NCBI GenBank assembly: GCA_964594635.1
Contig: CAZQMV010000001.1
Span: forward strand, 1 to 64,000
From: Berkiella sp964594635
Lineage (GTDB): Bacteria > Pseudomonadota > Gammaproteobacteria > Berkiellales > Berkiellaceae
Direction of reading: 5' to 3'
DNA length: 64,000 nt
The notes under the pieces were generated by a model that searched no databases, was not told where the DNA came from, and saw only the letters and a list, made by a program, of their open reading frames with translations. Positions 7,887 to 15,947 of this stretch are shown here, in pieces. How positions within the stretch are numbered: the first letter of the stretch is position 1; every line of letters begins with the position of its first letter. Both the position numbers and the translations under genes were made by a program.

Positions 7887-10103
7887 TTAAAATATTTCAG
7901 TAACGGGATGATCCATGACTGGCAGATGAGCCTGTAAACTTTGCGGCGTATAGCACACATCTTCAACGGCAGTATCATGTGCGCTTTGCGTCTCTAATGT
8001 TGTTTTGATTTTGCCTGTTTTGAATTGCGTAATGGCATCATGGATAGCACTGTCTGTTAATTGAATACCTGGTGTTGCTTTGTCACTGACATCTAATCCA
8101 TAGCCTGCAAACAACTGCTTAATTTGCTGTCCTTTTACAGAATAGCCATGATGTGTTAACCAATGCGTAAACTCTGTTTGATAAGAGGGAGATACCAACA
8201 TTTCAATCACTTTTTTAGCTTGCTCTTGGTGATGAGCGGTAAATTGTCCAGCTGGTTTTAAATGAATTTCATTAAAGATATCAATTAAGGCAAAGACCGG
8301 TAAACCCATTTCATTTTGTTGGTATTGTGCTAATTGATAATCTTCGAGGAAGTCATGCCATTCTTCAAAAAAGTGATGTGCCAGTGGTTTTGCGTGAGCT
8401 TTCAGGTTAGGATCGATGTTTGTAAGTTCAATAAGAGCCATTCCTTCCACAGCATCAAGATGACTTTTTAAAGTGCAGCTACCATATTTTTGTTCGTTTG
8501 TAGGTAATGTGCCCAATTTTTCAATAATGCCATATTGATACATTTTATTATATTCAAATTGCTGTTTATCTTGGTTAATTGCCATTGCTTTAATAAAATC
8601 AATACCCAGTTTCTCACTCTTATAAAAATTAACACCGGGTTCTATGGTAGAGTAACGATCACCACTATTACCAACACCAACTACTTTTTGTGGTAATGAA
8701 GCAAAATGAGTGACAAAATGTTCGTTCCAGCCTGAAGGGATCAAAATGGTTTTGCCACTTTCATAAAGTGATAAATAGTGATCAATTGCTTCTTGTGTAC
8801 CTACTTTGCTTACAAAATCATAAGCATTTATGTAGGTTTCTAATAATCGTTCAAACACTGCAATTTGAATGGGATCGGCATGTTCAGCTTGAAGCTTTCC
8901 AAGATACGCTGCTAAAGAGTTTTTAACCAGCTCAGTTGTGAAAAGTTTAAAATGACCATTTGCCTTGATAATCATTTTATCACCAGCACCAATTTTTAGA
9001 TAATACAGTCCGCCTGTGGGAAAAGCATGTAATAAGTTCTTTGCCTGTAAATAAGGAATTTCCGACTTATCCGTTTCAAATATTGTATTAGCCGTTTGTA
9101 AGATTTTGTTTCGTAATTCATCTGTAGGTGCATAAACAGCATAACTTTTTAACTGAACCGTCATGGGTGATTTAATGTAGTCAGTAAATTTAACGCCTGT
9201 TCTAGTACTTTCACCTTCAAGCTTAACGGCATAATGACAATATTTTCCAGAATGCATTGCCAGCGTTTCGATAGTAAAAAGTAAATCATGAACTGCTTGT
9301 ATTGTTTCGGGCTTCATAGCTGCGAGTTCGGGGCTTACCATTTTGAGATAAAATTCCTCAAAAATGATTTTAATCGGGTTGTCGCCTTTAAAGTTCGATA
9401 TATTAGGATTGAGATTTCCGTGTGTTACCAGCGCTGCGGCAGTTCTATAGTGACCATTATCGACCGCTAATTGGAAGGTGCTAAGACCGTTATAACTGAG
9501 ATCGTGAATATTGGCGCCATTTTGCATCAGTAATATAGCTGCTTGTGTTTTACCAAACATCGTAGCAACATGCAAAGCAGTACTTGAAAGGTGATCTTCA
9601 CTGTTAACAGGCACACCGGCTTTGAGTAATTTTGTGATTTCTTTGAGATCACCGTTACGAGCCGCTAAGTGGAGTCCGATAGGTTGTGGCTTATGGTTCA
9701 CATGGGTGCTGGTATGCGATCCTTGGCTAAAGAGTTCTGCACCAAAAGCGGTTGGATGCTCATAAAAATCTTTAATTGCTTTCGCTAAAATAATCTGATC
9801 ATTATCTTCTGTGGTTTCTTCATCGTTAGATTTTTCCGTTTGCTCTTCAGATAAATCAAGGAGATCAGCAACGGAGTTAGGATAGGCTAATAGATCGGCC
9901 TCAATTTTTTCCCCTTGTTTTTCAAAGGGGTTGGGTGCTAGGAGTTCTTCCATAGGAATAACAAGACTCACAGTGGGCAACAGAGGCATTTCCAACTGGT
10001 TGAGTAAATATTGAGTCAAATTATCTTTGTCAGACATAACGCGCCAATCATTTAGGTTCATCGATTGGTAATTATCTAACATAAGCCTATGAGAGCAACA
10101 CAT
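7887..10103 (-). CDS. Ankyrin-repeat protein with a possible permuted papain-like C-terminal part
   Basis: 738 residues from ATG 10103; other in-frame ATGs at 10082, 10061 and 10037 are possible because no start has a strong ribosome site. Three ankyrin repeats are clear at about residues 138-240 (GLHLAARNGDLKEITKLLKA, STALHVATMFGKTQAAILL, LSTFQLAVDNGHYRTAAAL). The rest is not a family I can name. It contains IPSGWNEHFVTHF (His462/His466) and later KYGSCTLKSH (Cys543). A His-then-Cys order with those local contexts recalls permuted papain-like folds, but this is only a pattern match. Ankyrin proteins of this build are common type IV effectors in Legionellales. No signal peptide is seen. It is convergent with ppsA. 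Confidence 0.8.
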   Translation of the reverse strand: MCCSHRLMLDNYQSMNLNDWRVMSDKDNLTQYLLNQLEMPLLPTVSLVIPMEELLAPNPFEKQGEKIEADLLAYPNSVADLLDLSEEQTEKSNDEETTEDNDQIILAKAIKDFYEHPTAFGAELFSQGSHTSTHVNHKPQPIGLHLAARNGDLKEITKLLKAGVPVNSEDHLSSTALHVATMFGKTQAAILLMQNGANIHDLSYNGLSTFQLAVDNGHYRTAAALVTHGNLNPNISNFKGDNPIKIIFEEFYLKMVSPELAAMKPETIQAVHDLLFTIETLAMHSGKYCHYAVKLEGESTRTGVKFTDYIKSPMTVQLKSYAVYAPTDELRNKILQTANTIFETDKSEIPYLQAKNLLHAFPTGGLYYLKIGAGDKMIIKANGHFKLFTTELVKNSLAAYLGKLQAEHADPIQIAVFERLLETYINAYDFVSKVGTQEAIDHYLSLYESGKTILIPSGWNEHFVTHFASLPQKVVGVGNSGDRYSTIEPGVNFYKSEKLGIDFIKAMAINQDKQQFEYNKMYQYGIIEKLGTLPTNEQKYGSCTLKSHLDAVEGMALIELTNIDPNLKAHAKPLAHHFFEEWHDFLEDYQLAQYQQNEMGLPVFALIDIFNEIHLKPAGQFTAHHQEQAKKVIEMLVSPSYQTEFTHWLTHHGYSVKGQQIKQLFAGYGLDVSDKATPGIQLTDSAIHDAITQFKTGKIKTTLETQSAHDTAVEDVCYTPQSLQAHLPVMDHPVTEIF

Positions 10104-10140
10104 TGTCGACCAAAGGGCAAAATATACCCTTTAGTGGTCA

Positions 10141-11007
10141 TCAGTCATTAATGATCTCTACTTTTAACCATAAAGCACGTTGGTTTTGATCTTTAGGTTG
10201 CGTGCGGATAGTTTGAAAAGTGGGATCATTTTCCGTGCGGTTCCCCCCAAAGTAGATCCATTTATTAAGAGGCACGGTGAGAGTGGTTTCGGTTTTTAGG
10301 CCTGAAGCAGTGAGTTGAGTTGTATCTTGATAATTATTATAAGCTTGTTGATTTTGTGACATGAGATCCAATCGCACTTTATTACCGATCAATTCTGGTT
10401 TCACTAATAAACCGCTGTTAAGATCTTGATAATCGATTGTCTGACCAGCCGCGGTTGCAATTTCATTGGCGCTGCCTTGTCCTGCAATAATACCACCAGG
10501 TCCAATACCGCCAATGCTACCTTGCGCGTGATAATAGTCACTACCCGCATATTGACTGGTGATAAGGGGAATCGTCACACTGGTTTTGATATACGCCACT
10601 TGACCATTGTTAACCCGAATATGATCGATATTGGTATCCGCTTCGCGTGTGGTAGTGATGGTTTGCATTTGCGCGCTCACATCACTTGGCTCATCGTAGC
10701 CATTGGACACGCTGATCATTAATTGTTTGGAAGCAACATCTAGCTTTTGGATGATTTCTTTGAGTGCGGTTATATTGCTGGGGCTTGCCTGAATGATTAA
10801 CTGATTTTCAAACGGTTTAACCGTAGCCCCTTGTTCTAGAAAAGGCGTAATCGCAGGCATTATCTCTTGTGGTAAACGATTGGTAAGCGTGATCACAGCG
10901 GTTTGTTGTTGCTGCGTAGGAGCACTGGCTGTTTCTTCAGCCATTAAGAGGGGGCAAATAGCGAGTAGCCACATCAATAGGCCAATTTTGAAGATATTAT
11001 GGTTCAT
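10141..11007 (-). CDS. Short secretin-domain-like periplasmic protein
   Basis: 288 residues with an N-terminal signal peptide (IGLLMWLLAICPLLMA, cleavage expected near residue 23). The next segment (AVITLTNRLPQEIMPAITPF, ASPSNITALKEIIQKLD) resembles the N1/NolW-like short domain of type II/III secretins and PilQ. The C-terminal part has GLLVKPELIGNKVRLDLM and a final WLKVEIIND, like a secretin-associated fold, but the protein is far too short for a full secretin and I see no porin-forming barrel. It is probably a periplasmic or outer-membrane-associated accessory protein. AGGGG upstream supports the ATG at 11007. It lies alone between the ankyrin gene and a palindromic repeat. Confidence 0.65.
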   Translation of the reverse strand: MNHNIFKIGLLMWLLAICPLLMAEETASAPTQQQQTAVITLTNRLPQEIMPAITPFLEQGATVKPFENQLIIQASPSNITALKEIIQKLDVASKQLMISVSNGYDEPSDVSAQMQTITTTREADTNIDHIRVNNGQVAYIKTSVTIPLITSQYAGSDYYHAQGSIGGIGPGGIIAGQGSANEIATAAGQTIDYQDLNSGLLVKPELIGNKVRLDLMSQNQQAYNNYQDTTQLTASGLKTETTLTVPLNKWIYFGGNRTENDPTFQTIRTQPKDQNQRALWLKVEIIND

Positions 11008-11057
11008 TTGGTATGCCCCTAAAGACTGAGATATACCAAATATAGATGATTATCTTA

Positions 11058-11123
11058 TGTAGGGGCGAATCCTGTATTCGCCCCTCAAAATCTTAAAGGG
11101 CGCATACGGGATGCGCCCCTACA
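11058..11123. repeat. Palindromic REP-like element, copy 1
   Basis: 66 bp with perfect 10-bp terminal inverted repeats (TGTAGGGGCG...CGCCCCTACA). It contains two internal hairpins, GGGCGAAT/ATTCGCCC and GGGCGCAT/ATGCGCCC. A second, decayed copy is at 28404-28454. It sits between purB and the secretin-domain gene. Confidence 0.8.
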
Positions 11124-11130
11124 AGTATGT

Positions 11131-12492
11131 CTATAAATATTTAACCAAATCTTCCGCCATCCCAATATACCCACTCGGCGTTAACTCTTTTAAGCTTTGT
11201 TTCACGTCCACAGGCACATTCAGCGTATCAATAAATTCAGCTAACGCTTTGGCATCAACCTTTTTACCACGGGTTAAGGCTTTGAGTTTTTCATAAGGTT
11301 CAGCAATGTTATAACGACGCATTACCGTTTGTAGCGCTTCACCTAACACTTCCCAATTATTTTCCAGATCGGCTTTCATCACATCGTAATTGACTTCTAA
11401 TTTTTTAAAGCCTTTTTGCAGTGCTTTCAACCCAATTAATGTATGTCCTATGGCCACACCAATATTGCGTAAAACGGTTGAATCCGATAAATCTCGCTGC
11501 CAACGTGAAATCGGCAACTTCTGGCTAAAATGTGACAATAAAGCATTTGCGATACCGAGGTTACCTTCGGCATTTTCAAAATCAATGGGGTTCACTTTAT
11601 GTGGCATGGTCGATGAGCCAACTTCGTTAGCCACTAACTTTTGCTTAAAGTAACCAAGCGAAATATAGCCCCAGACATCGCGACTAAAATCAATGAATAG
11701 GGTATTGATGCGCATCAGACAATGAAAATATTCGGCCATCGCATCGTGAGGTTCAATTTGAGTTGAAAAGGGTAGCCAAGTTAAGCCAAGTGATTCAACA
11801 AATTCTTTGCTGAGCTTATCCCAGGCAACATCAGGATACGCTGCACAATGCGCATTGAAATTACCCACAGCGCCGTTTATTTTGCCGAGGATTTCGACTT
11901 CGGTTAATTGGGTAATTTGTCGTTTAAGGCGGTAAGCCACATTGGCTATTTCTTTGCCAATGGTTGTTGGGGTGGCACTTTGTCCATGTGTACGGCTTAA
12001 CATGGGCATTGCCGCATAGGTTCTGGCAAATGTCGTCAATTCCAGTAATAACTGATTGAGCTCTGGCACTAAAATGCGTTGGCGGATCTCTGTTAACATC
12101 AGCGCATAAGCTAAGTTATTAATATCTTCTGAGGTGCAGCTAAAATGCACAAATTCTTGGATCTTTTTCAGCTCAGGTGAAAAAGCCATTTTTTCTTTGA
12201 TAAAATATTCTAAGGCTTTAACATCATGATTGGTGGTTGCTTCAATCGCTTTGATCCTTTCTGCATCTTCCATGCTAAATTGGGTAATCATTTGGTTTAG
12301 CATATCGTTTGCTTCGCTTGAAAAAGCAGGCACTTCTTTGATAGCAGATTCGCTAGCAAGGGCTTGCAACCAGCGGATTTCCACAATGAAACGGTAATAC
12401 ATTAAGCCGTATTCACTGCTGATGGGTTGCAGGCTTTCACAAGCCTTATGATAACGGCCATCTAAGGGTGAAAGGGCGAGTATTGAATTCAT
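11131..12492 (-). CDS. purB: Adenylosuccinate lyase
   Basis: 453 residues; cleaves adenylosuccinate to AMP plus fumarate and SAICAR to AICAR plus fumarate in purine synthesis. The fumarase/aspartase-superfamily signature is visible as SSTMPHKVNPIDFENAEGN, containing the loop with the catalytic Ser. TSEDINN and SRTHGQSATPTTIGKE are the other two conserved blocks, including the catalytic His. Length and N-terminus (ALSPLDGRYH) match the proteobacterial family. The ATG overlaps the mnmA stop by four bases (ATGA), so purB is translationally coupled behind mnmA, a common gammaproteobacterial order (mnmA-purB). Confidence 0.97.
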   Translation of the reverse strand: MNSILALSPLDGRYHKACESLQPISSEYGLMYYRFIVEIRWLQALASESAIKEVPAFSSEANDMLNQMITQFSMEDAERIKAIEATTNHDVKALEYFIKEKMAFSPELKKIQEFVHFSCTSEDINNLAYALMLTEIRQRILVPELNQLLLELTTFARTYAAMPMLSRTHGQSATPTTIGKEIANVAYRLKRQITQLTEVEILGKINGAVGNFNAHCAAYPDVAWDKLSKEFVESLGLTWLPFSTQIEPHDAMAEYFHCLMRINTLFIDFSRDVWGYISLGYFKQKLVANEVGSSTMPHKVNPIDFENAEGNLGIANALLSHFSQKLPISRWQRDLSDSTVLRNIGVAIGHTLIGLKALQKGFKKLEVNYDVMKADLENNWEVLGEALQTVMRRYNIAEPYEKLKALTRGKKVDAKALAEFIDTLNVPVDVKQSLKELTPSGYIGMAEDLVKYL

Positions 12493-13616
12493 AATGCTGC
12501 TTCCTTAACTTGAGTTTGTTTTAAACCGCCTAACGAGTCGGTTTGGTGAATAATGCCACCCCCTAAACAAACAGTGTTATGATAAAGTACCACGGATTGG
12601 CCGGGTGTTACCGCACGCTGGGGCTCGTCAAAAGTGACTAGCAAATCACCATCATCCTTCACAGTTACGGTACAGGTTTGATCGGGTTGACGATAGCGGG
12701 TTTTGGCTTTTGCTAAAAAGGTTCCACCTGATTGATTAATGAGGTGAACATTTTTGGCAATCAGTGTTTTGGTAAAATGCCAGGGATGTTCTGTTTCTTG
12801 CGTGACAAATAAAATATTTTTTTCAACGTCTTTAGCGATGACATACCAAGGCGATTCTTTAGCGCCTTTTCTGCCGCCAATATATAAACCTTGGCGTTGA
12901 CCGAGGGTGTAATACATCAAACCATCGTGTTGGCCGACAACATCGCCTTCTGGCGTTTGCATTTCGCCTGGCTGATTAACCATAAAATCTTGTAAAAAGG
13001 TTTTAAATTTTCGTTCGCCAATAAAACAAATGCCGGTGCTATCTTTTTTGGCATGGTTAATTAGATCTGCCGCTTTGGCTAATTCGCGCACCGTTTTCTT
13101 TTCAAGATGCCCAATGGGAAATAAGCTTTTGGATAAAGCATGTTGGGTGATGGTGTAAAGAAAATAACTTTGATCTTTATTGTTATCAACGCCTTTTAGC
13201 AATTGATACACGCTGTTTTGTTCACTTTTTTGTACATAGTGGCCTGTGGCAATAAAGTCCGCCCCCAATTTTAGCGCGTGATCTAAAAAGGCTTTAAATT
13301 TAATTTCTTTATTACATAAAATATCGGGGTTTGGCGTTCTGCCTGCGCGGTATTCATCTAAGAAGTCACTGAACACGTTTTCCCAATATTCTTGGGCAAA
13401 ATTGGCAGTGTGAAGGGGAATATCCAGTTTTTGACAAACTGCGCGAACATCAGCCAAATCTTCTTTAGCCGAGCAAAATTCAGAAGTGTCGTCTTCTTCC
13501 CAATTTTTCATGAACAAGCCTTGCACGTCAAAACCTTGTTCTTTGAGTAAAAGCGCACTAACGGCCGAATCGACCCCACCAGACAGGCCAACAATTATCG
13601 TTTCTTTACGTTTCAT
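12489..13616 (-). CDS. mnmA: tRNA-specific 2-thiouridylase
   Basis: 375 residues; installs the 2-thio group on U34 of tRNA Lys, Glu and Gln. The N-terminal PP-loop ATP pyrophosphatase motif is GLSGGVDSAVSALLL. The two catalytic cysteines lie in NPDILCNKEIKF (about residue 102) and STGICFIGERKF (about residue 199). MKNWEED near the N-terminus is also conserved. The length is normal. It is the upstream gene of a two-gene operon with purB, with a four-base overlap. No strong ribosome site is seen at the ATG. Confidence 0.96.
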   Translation of the reverse strand: MKRKETIIVGLSGGVDSAVSALLLKEQGFDVQGLFMKNWEEDDTSEFCSAKEDLADVRAVCQKLDIPLHTANFAQEYWENVFSDFLDEYRAGRTPNPDILCNKEIKFKAFLDHALKLGADFIATGHYVQKSEQNSVYQLLKGVDNNKDQSYFLYTITQHALSKSLFPIGHLEKKTVRELAKAADLINHAKKDSTGICFIGERKFKTFLQDFMVNQPGEMQTPEGDVVGQHDGLMYYTLGQRQGLYIGGRKGAKESPWYVIAKDVEKNILFVTQETEHPWHFTKTLIAKNVHLINQSGGTFLAKAKTRYRQPDQTCTVTVKDDGDLLVTFDEPQRAVTPGQSVVLYHNTVCLGGGIIHQTDSLGGLKQTQVKEAAL

Positions 13617-13750
13617 TGAAATTGAGTGTGTTAGTCAACTATTTTCATGATGAATAGGCATTCTAACATATTTTGAATTCTTTTGCGGCCAAAACACCCT
13701 TTAAGCTACACTGAACATCGGTACGCAAACATTCAGAAGGCGTTGATTAA

Positions 13751-15010
13751 ATGGCTTATCAAAAATTAGTAGTTCCTAAAGAAGGCAGCAGAATTCATGT
13801 GAACAGTGATGCTTCATTAAGTGTCCCTGATAACCCGATTATTCCCTTTGTTGAGGGGGATGGTATTGGCGTTGATATAACGCCCGTTATGCGCAAAGTC
13901 GTTGATGCAGCGGTCACTAAAGCTTACCAACGTGATCGTAACATCGCCTGGATGGAAATCTATGCGGGTGAGAAAGCAACCCAAGTTTATGGACCCGATC
14001 AATGGTTACCTGATGAAACCTTAACGGCCATGAGTGAATTTGCCGTTTCTATTAAAGGGCCTTTAACCACGCCAGTCGGCGGTGGGATCCGTTCTTTGAA
14101 TGTGGCGATCCGTCAAAAGTTAGATTTATATGTTTGTTTGCGACCTGTGCGCTATTTTACAGGCGTTCCAAGTCCCGTAAAACAACCTGAAAAGACCGAC
14201 ATGGTGATTTTCCGTGAAAACTCAGAAGACATTTATGCCGGTATTGAGTGGGCTGCTGATTCTCTTGCGGCTAAAGAAGTGATCACTTTTTTACGCGATA
14301 CGATGGATGTACAGCAAATTCGCTTCCCAGAGCACTGTGGCATTGGGATTAAACCTGTTTCAAAAGAAGGCACACAGCGCTTAGTTCGCCGTGCATTTCA
14401 ATATGCCATCGATAATGACAAACCGTCTGTGACCTTGGTTCACAAAGGCAACATCATGAAGTTTACCGAAGGCGCTTTTAAAGATTGGGGTTATGCACTT
14501 GCTAAAGAAGAGTTTGGTGCAAAACCGTTTGAAGGCGGTCCTTGGCAAATAATAAAAAATCCTAAAACCGGAAAAGACATCATCATCAAAGATGTGATTG
14601 CTGATGCCTTTTTGCAACAGATTTTATTACGACCTGAAGACTATAGCGTGATTGCAACGTTGAACTTAAATGGTGACTATATTTCTGATGCGCTAGCTGC
14701 ACAAGTGGGCGGTATTGGTATTGCACCAGGTGCCAACAATAGCGATAAGGTGGCTGTCTTTGAAGCAACGCATGGTACAGCGCCTAAATATGCAGGTCAG
14801 GACAAAGTGAACCCTGGCTCGCTGATTTTGTCGGCTGAAATGATGCTGCGCCACATGGGTTGGTTTGAAGCAGCTGATCTCATTATTAAAGGAATGGAAG
14901 GTGCTATTGCCAGTAAACAGGTCACTTACGATTTTGGACGTTTAATGAAAGACGCCAAAACAGTTAGTTGCTCTGCTTTTGGTGATGAAATCATTCGTCA
15001 CATGAATTAA
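13751..15010 (+). CDS. icd: NADP-dependent isocitrate dehydrogenase
   Basis: 419 residues; oxidative decarboxylation of isocitrate to 2-oxoglutarate in the TCA cycle. Visible family features are the substrate-binding serine and arginine region GGGIRSLNVAIRQKLDLYVCLRPVRYF, FRENSEDIYAGIEW, the metal-binding region LNGDYISDALAAQVGGIGIAPG, and ATHGTAPKYAG with the NADP-binding loop. The length and this last segment match the E. coli-type NADP enzyme. It is divergent from mnmA and convergent with the cold-shock gene, with a hairpin between the two stops. Confidence 0.97.
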   Translation: MAYQKLVVPKEGSRIHVNSDASLSVPDNPIIPFVEGDGIGVDITPVMRKVVDAAVTKAYQRDRNIAWMEIYAGEKATQVYGPDQWLPDETLTAMSEFAVSIKGPLTTPVGGGIRSLNVAIRQKLDLYVCLRPVRYFTGVPSPVKQPEKTDMVIFRENSEDIYAGIEWAADSLAAKEVITFLRDTMDVQQIRFPEHCGIGIKPVSKEGTQRLVRRAFQYAIDNDKPSVTLVHKGNIMKFTEGAFKDWGYALAKEEFGAKPFEGGPWQIIKNPKTGKDIIIKDVIADAFLQQILLRPEDYSVIATLNLNGDYISDALAAQVGGIGIAPGANNSDKVAVFEATHGTAPKYAGQDKVNPGSLILSAEMMLRHMGWFEAADLIIKGMEGAIASKQVTYDFGRLMKDAKTVSCSAFGDEIIRHMN

Positions 15011-15025
15011 AACAAAAGATAATTA

Positions 15026-15046
15026 GGCGGATGTTAAGCATCCGCC
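15026..15046. terminator. Hairpin between convergent icd and cold-shock gene
   Basis: A perfect 8-bp stem GGCGGATG/CATCCGCC with a TTAAG loop lies 15 bases after the icd stop. No long T-tract follows on either side, so it may act as a weak bidirectional terminator or an mRNA 3'-end stabiliser. Confidence 0.5.
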
Positions 15047-15071
15047 AATTCTCGAAGTTTGACCAATCAAT

Positions 15072-15329
15072 TTAAGCTTCTGCAGTATCCATTTGTGGAA
15101 CATACCGCGGCGCCTCAACTTCAGCTCCAACAGCACGTATTTGTGCAGCGTGTAAACCTTTTGGTCCTTCATTAACTTCGTAGGTTACGGGTTGCCCAGC
15201 TTTTAGGCATTTATAACCATCCATGACAATGGCAGAAAAATGTGCAAATACATCTTGTCCGCCGCCCTCTGGACAAATAAAACCATATCCCTTTGCACTA
15301 TTGAACCACTTAACTATCCCAGTTGGCAT
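15072..15329 (-). CDS. cspD: Cold-shock-domain protein (CspD-like)
   Basis: 85 residues from ATG 15329, which is preceded by AAGGAT. Fourteen extra upstream codons are open but do not resemble the family. The cold-shock OB fold is complete: GIVKWFNSAKGYGFI holds RNP1 (KGYGFI) and DVFAHFSAI holds RNP2. It binds single-stranded nucleic acid. The extra C-terminal tail of about 15 residues (EVEAPRYVPQMDTAEA) is longer than in E. coli CspA. The position directly upstream of, and divergent from, clpS-clpA is the standard location of cspD, hence the symbol. That choice rests on context more than on sequence. Confidence 0.85.
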   Translation of the reverse strand: MPTGIVKWFNSAKGYGFICPEGGGQDVFAHFSAIVMDGYKCLKAGQPVTYEVNEGPKGLHAAQIRAVGAEVEAPRYVPQMDTAEA

Positions 15330-15597
15330 ACTAAAAATCCTTTTTAAACCAAGTGAACTTCTTACAAACAACCTTTGATACTAAACTAATAATTGACACA
15401 GTCTCCTCCCTTCTTAAATAAGGTCAGGAACACCCCATAACTGTTGTACATAAACGGTTACTCAGTCAAGACTTATTAAATCTTTATGCGGCTATAGTTA
15501 GTTTTATGTATAAATCAAATCATTTATGCGACAATTAAATTGAAACATTTTGTTCATGTCGAAGGCGAGGTAGCCAATAGTTGGCTAATATCAGAGT

Positions 15598-15918
15598 ATG
15601 GGCACAGCATTTGAGCGCAGAGCGGTTACGCCTGCTATCAAGACTGACAAAAAATCAAAACGAGACTGGCCCTCGAAGTATCAGGTGTACTTGTTGAATG
15701 ACGATTATACGCCAATGGATTTTGTAGTCGTCGTGATGCAGCAGTTTTTTGGGATGAGTTATCCACAAGCTGTCAAAGTAATGCTAGAAGTGCATCACTA
15801 TGGCAAAGGTGTCTGCGGTGTCTATACCAGAGATATCGCTGAGACAAAGGTAGCACAAGTAAATGAATTTGCAAGGATCAATGAACATCCATTGCTTTGC
15901 AAAATGGAAAAAATCTAA
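15598..15918 (+). CDS. clpS: ClpAP adaptor ClpS
   Basis: 106 residues; delivers N-degron substrates to ClpAP. The core is recognisable: YLLNDDYTPMDFVVVVMQQFFGMSYPQAVKVMLEVHHYGKGVCGVYTRDIAE, including the NDDYTPMDFV substrate-pocket segment and the HHYGKGV motif with the conserved His. The ATG at 15598 lacks an obvious ribosome site. It is 29 bp upstream of clpA and presumably co-transcribed; together with the later aat gene this gives the elements of the N-end rule pathway within about 3 kb. Confidence 0.94.
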   Translation: MGTAFERRAVTPAIKTDKKSKRDWPSKYQVYLLNDDYTPMDFVVVVMQQFFGMSYPQAVKVMLEVHHYGKGVCGVYTRDIAETKVAQVNEFARINEHPLLCKMEKI

Positions 15919-15947
15919 TCCAACAAAGACGCTAGGAGGTTGGTGCC

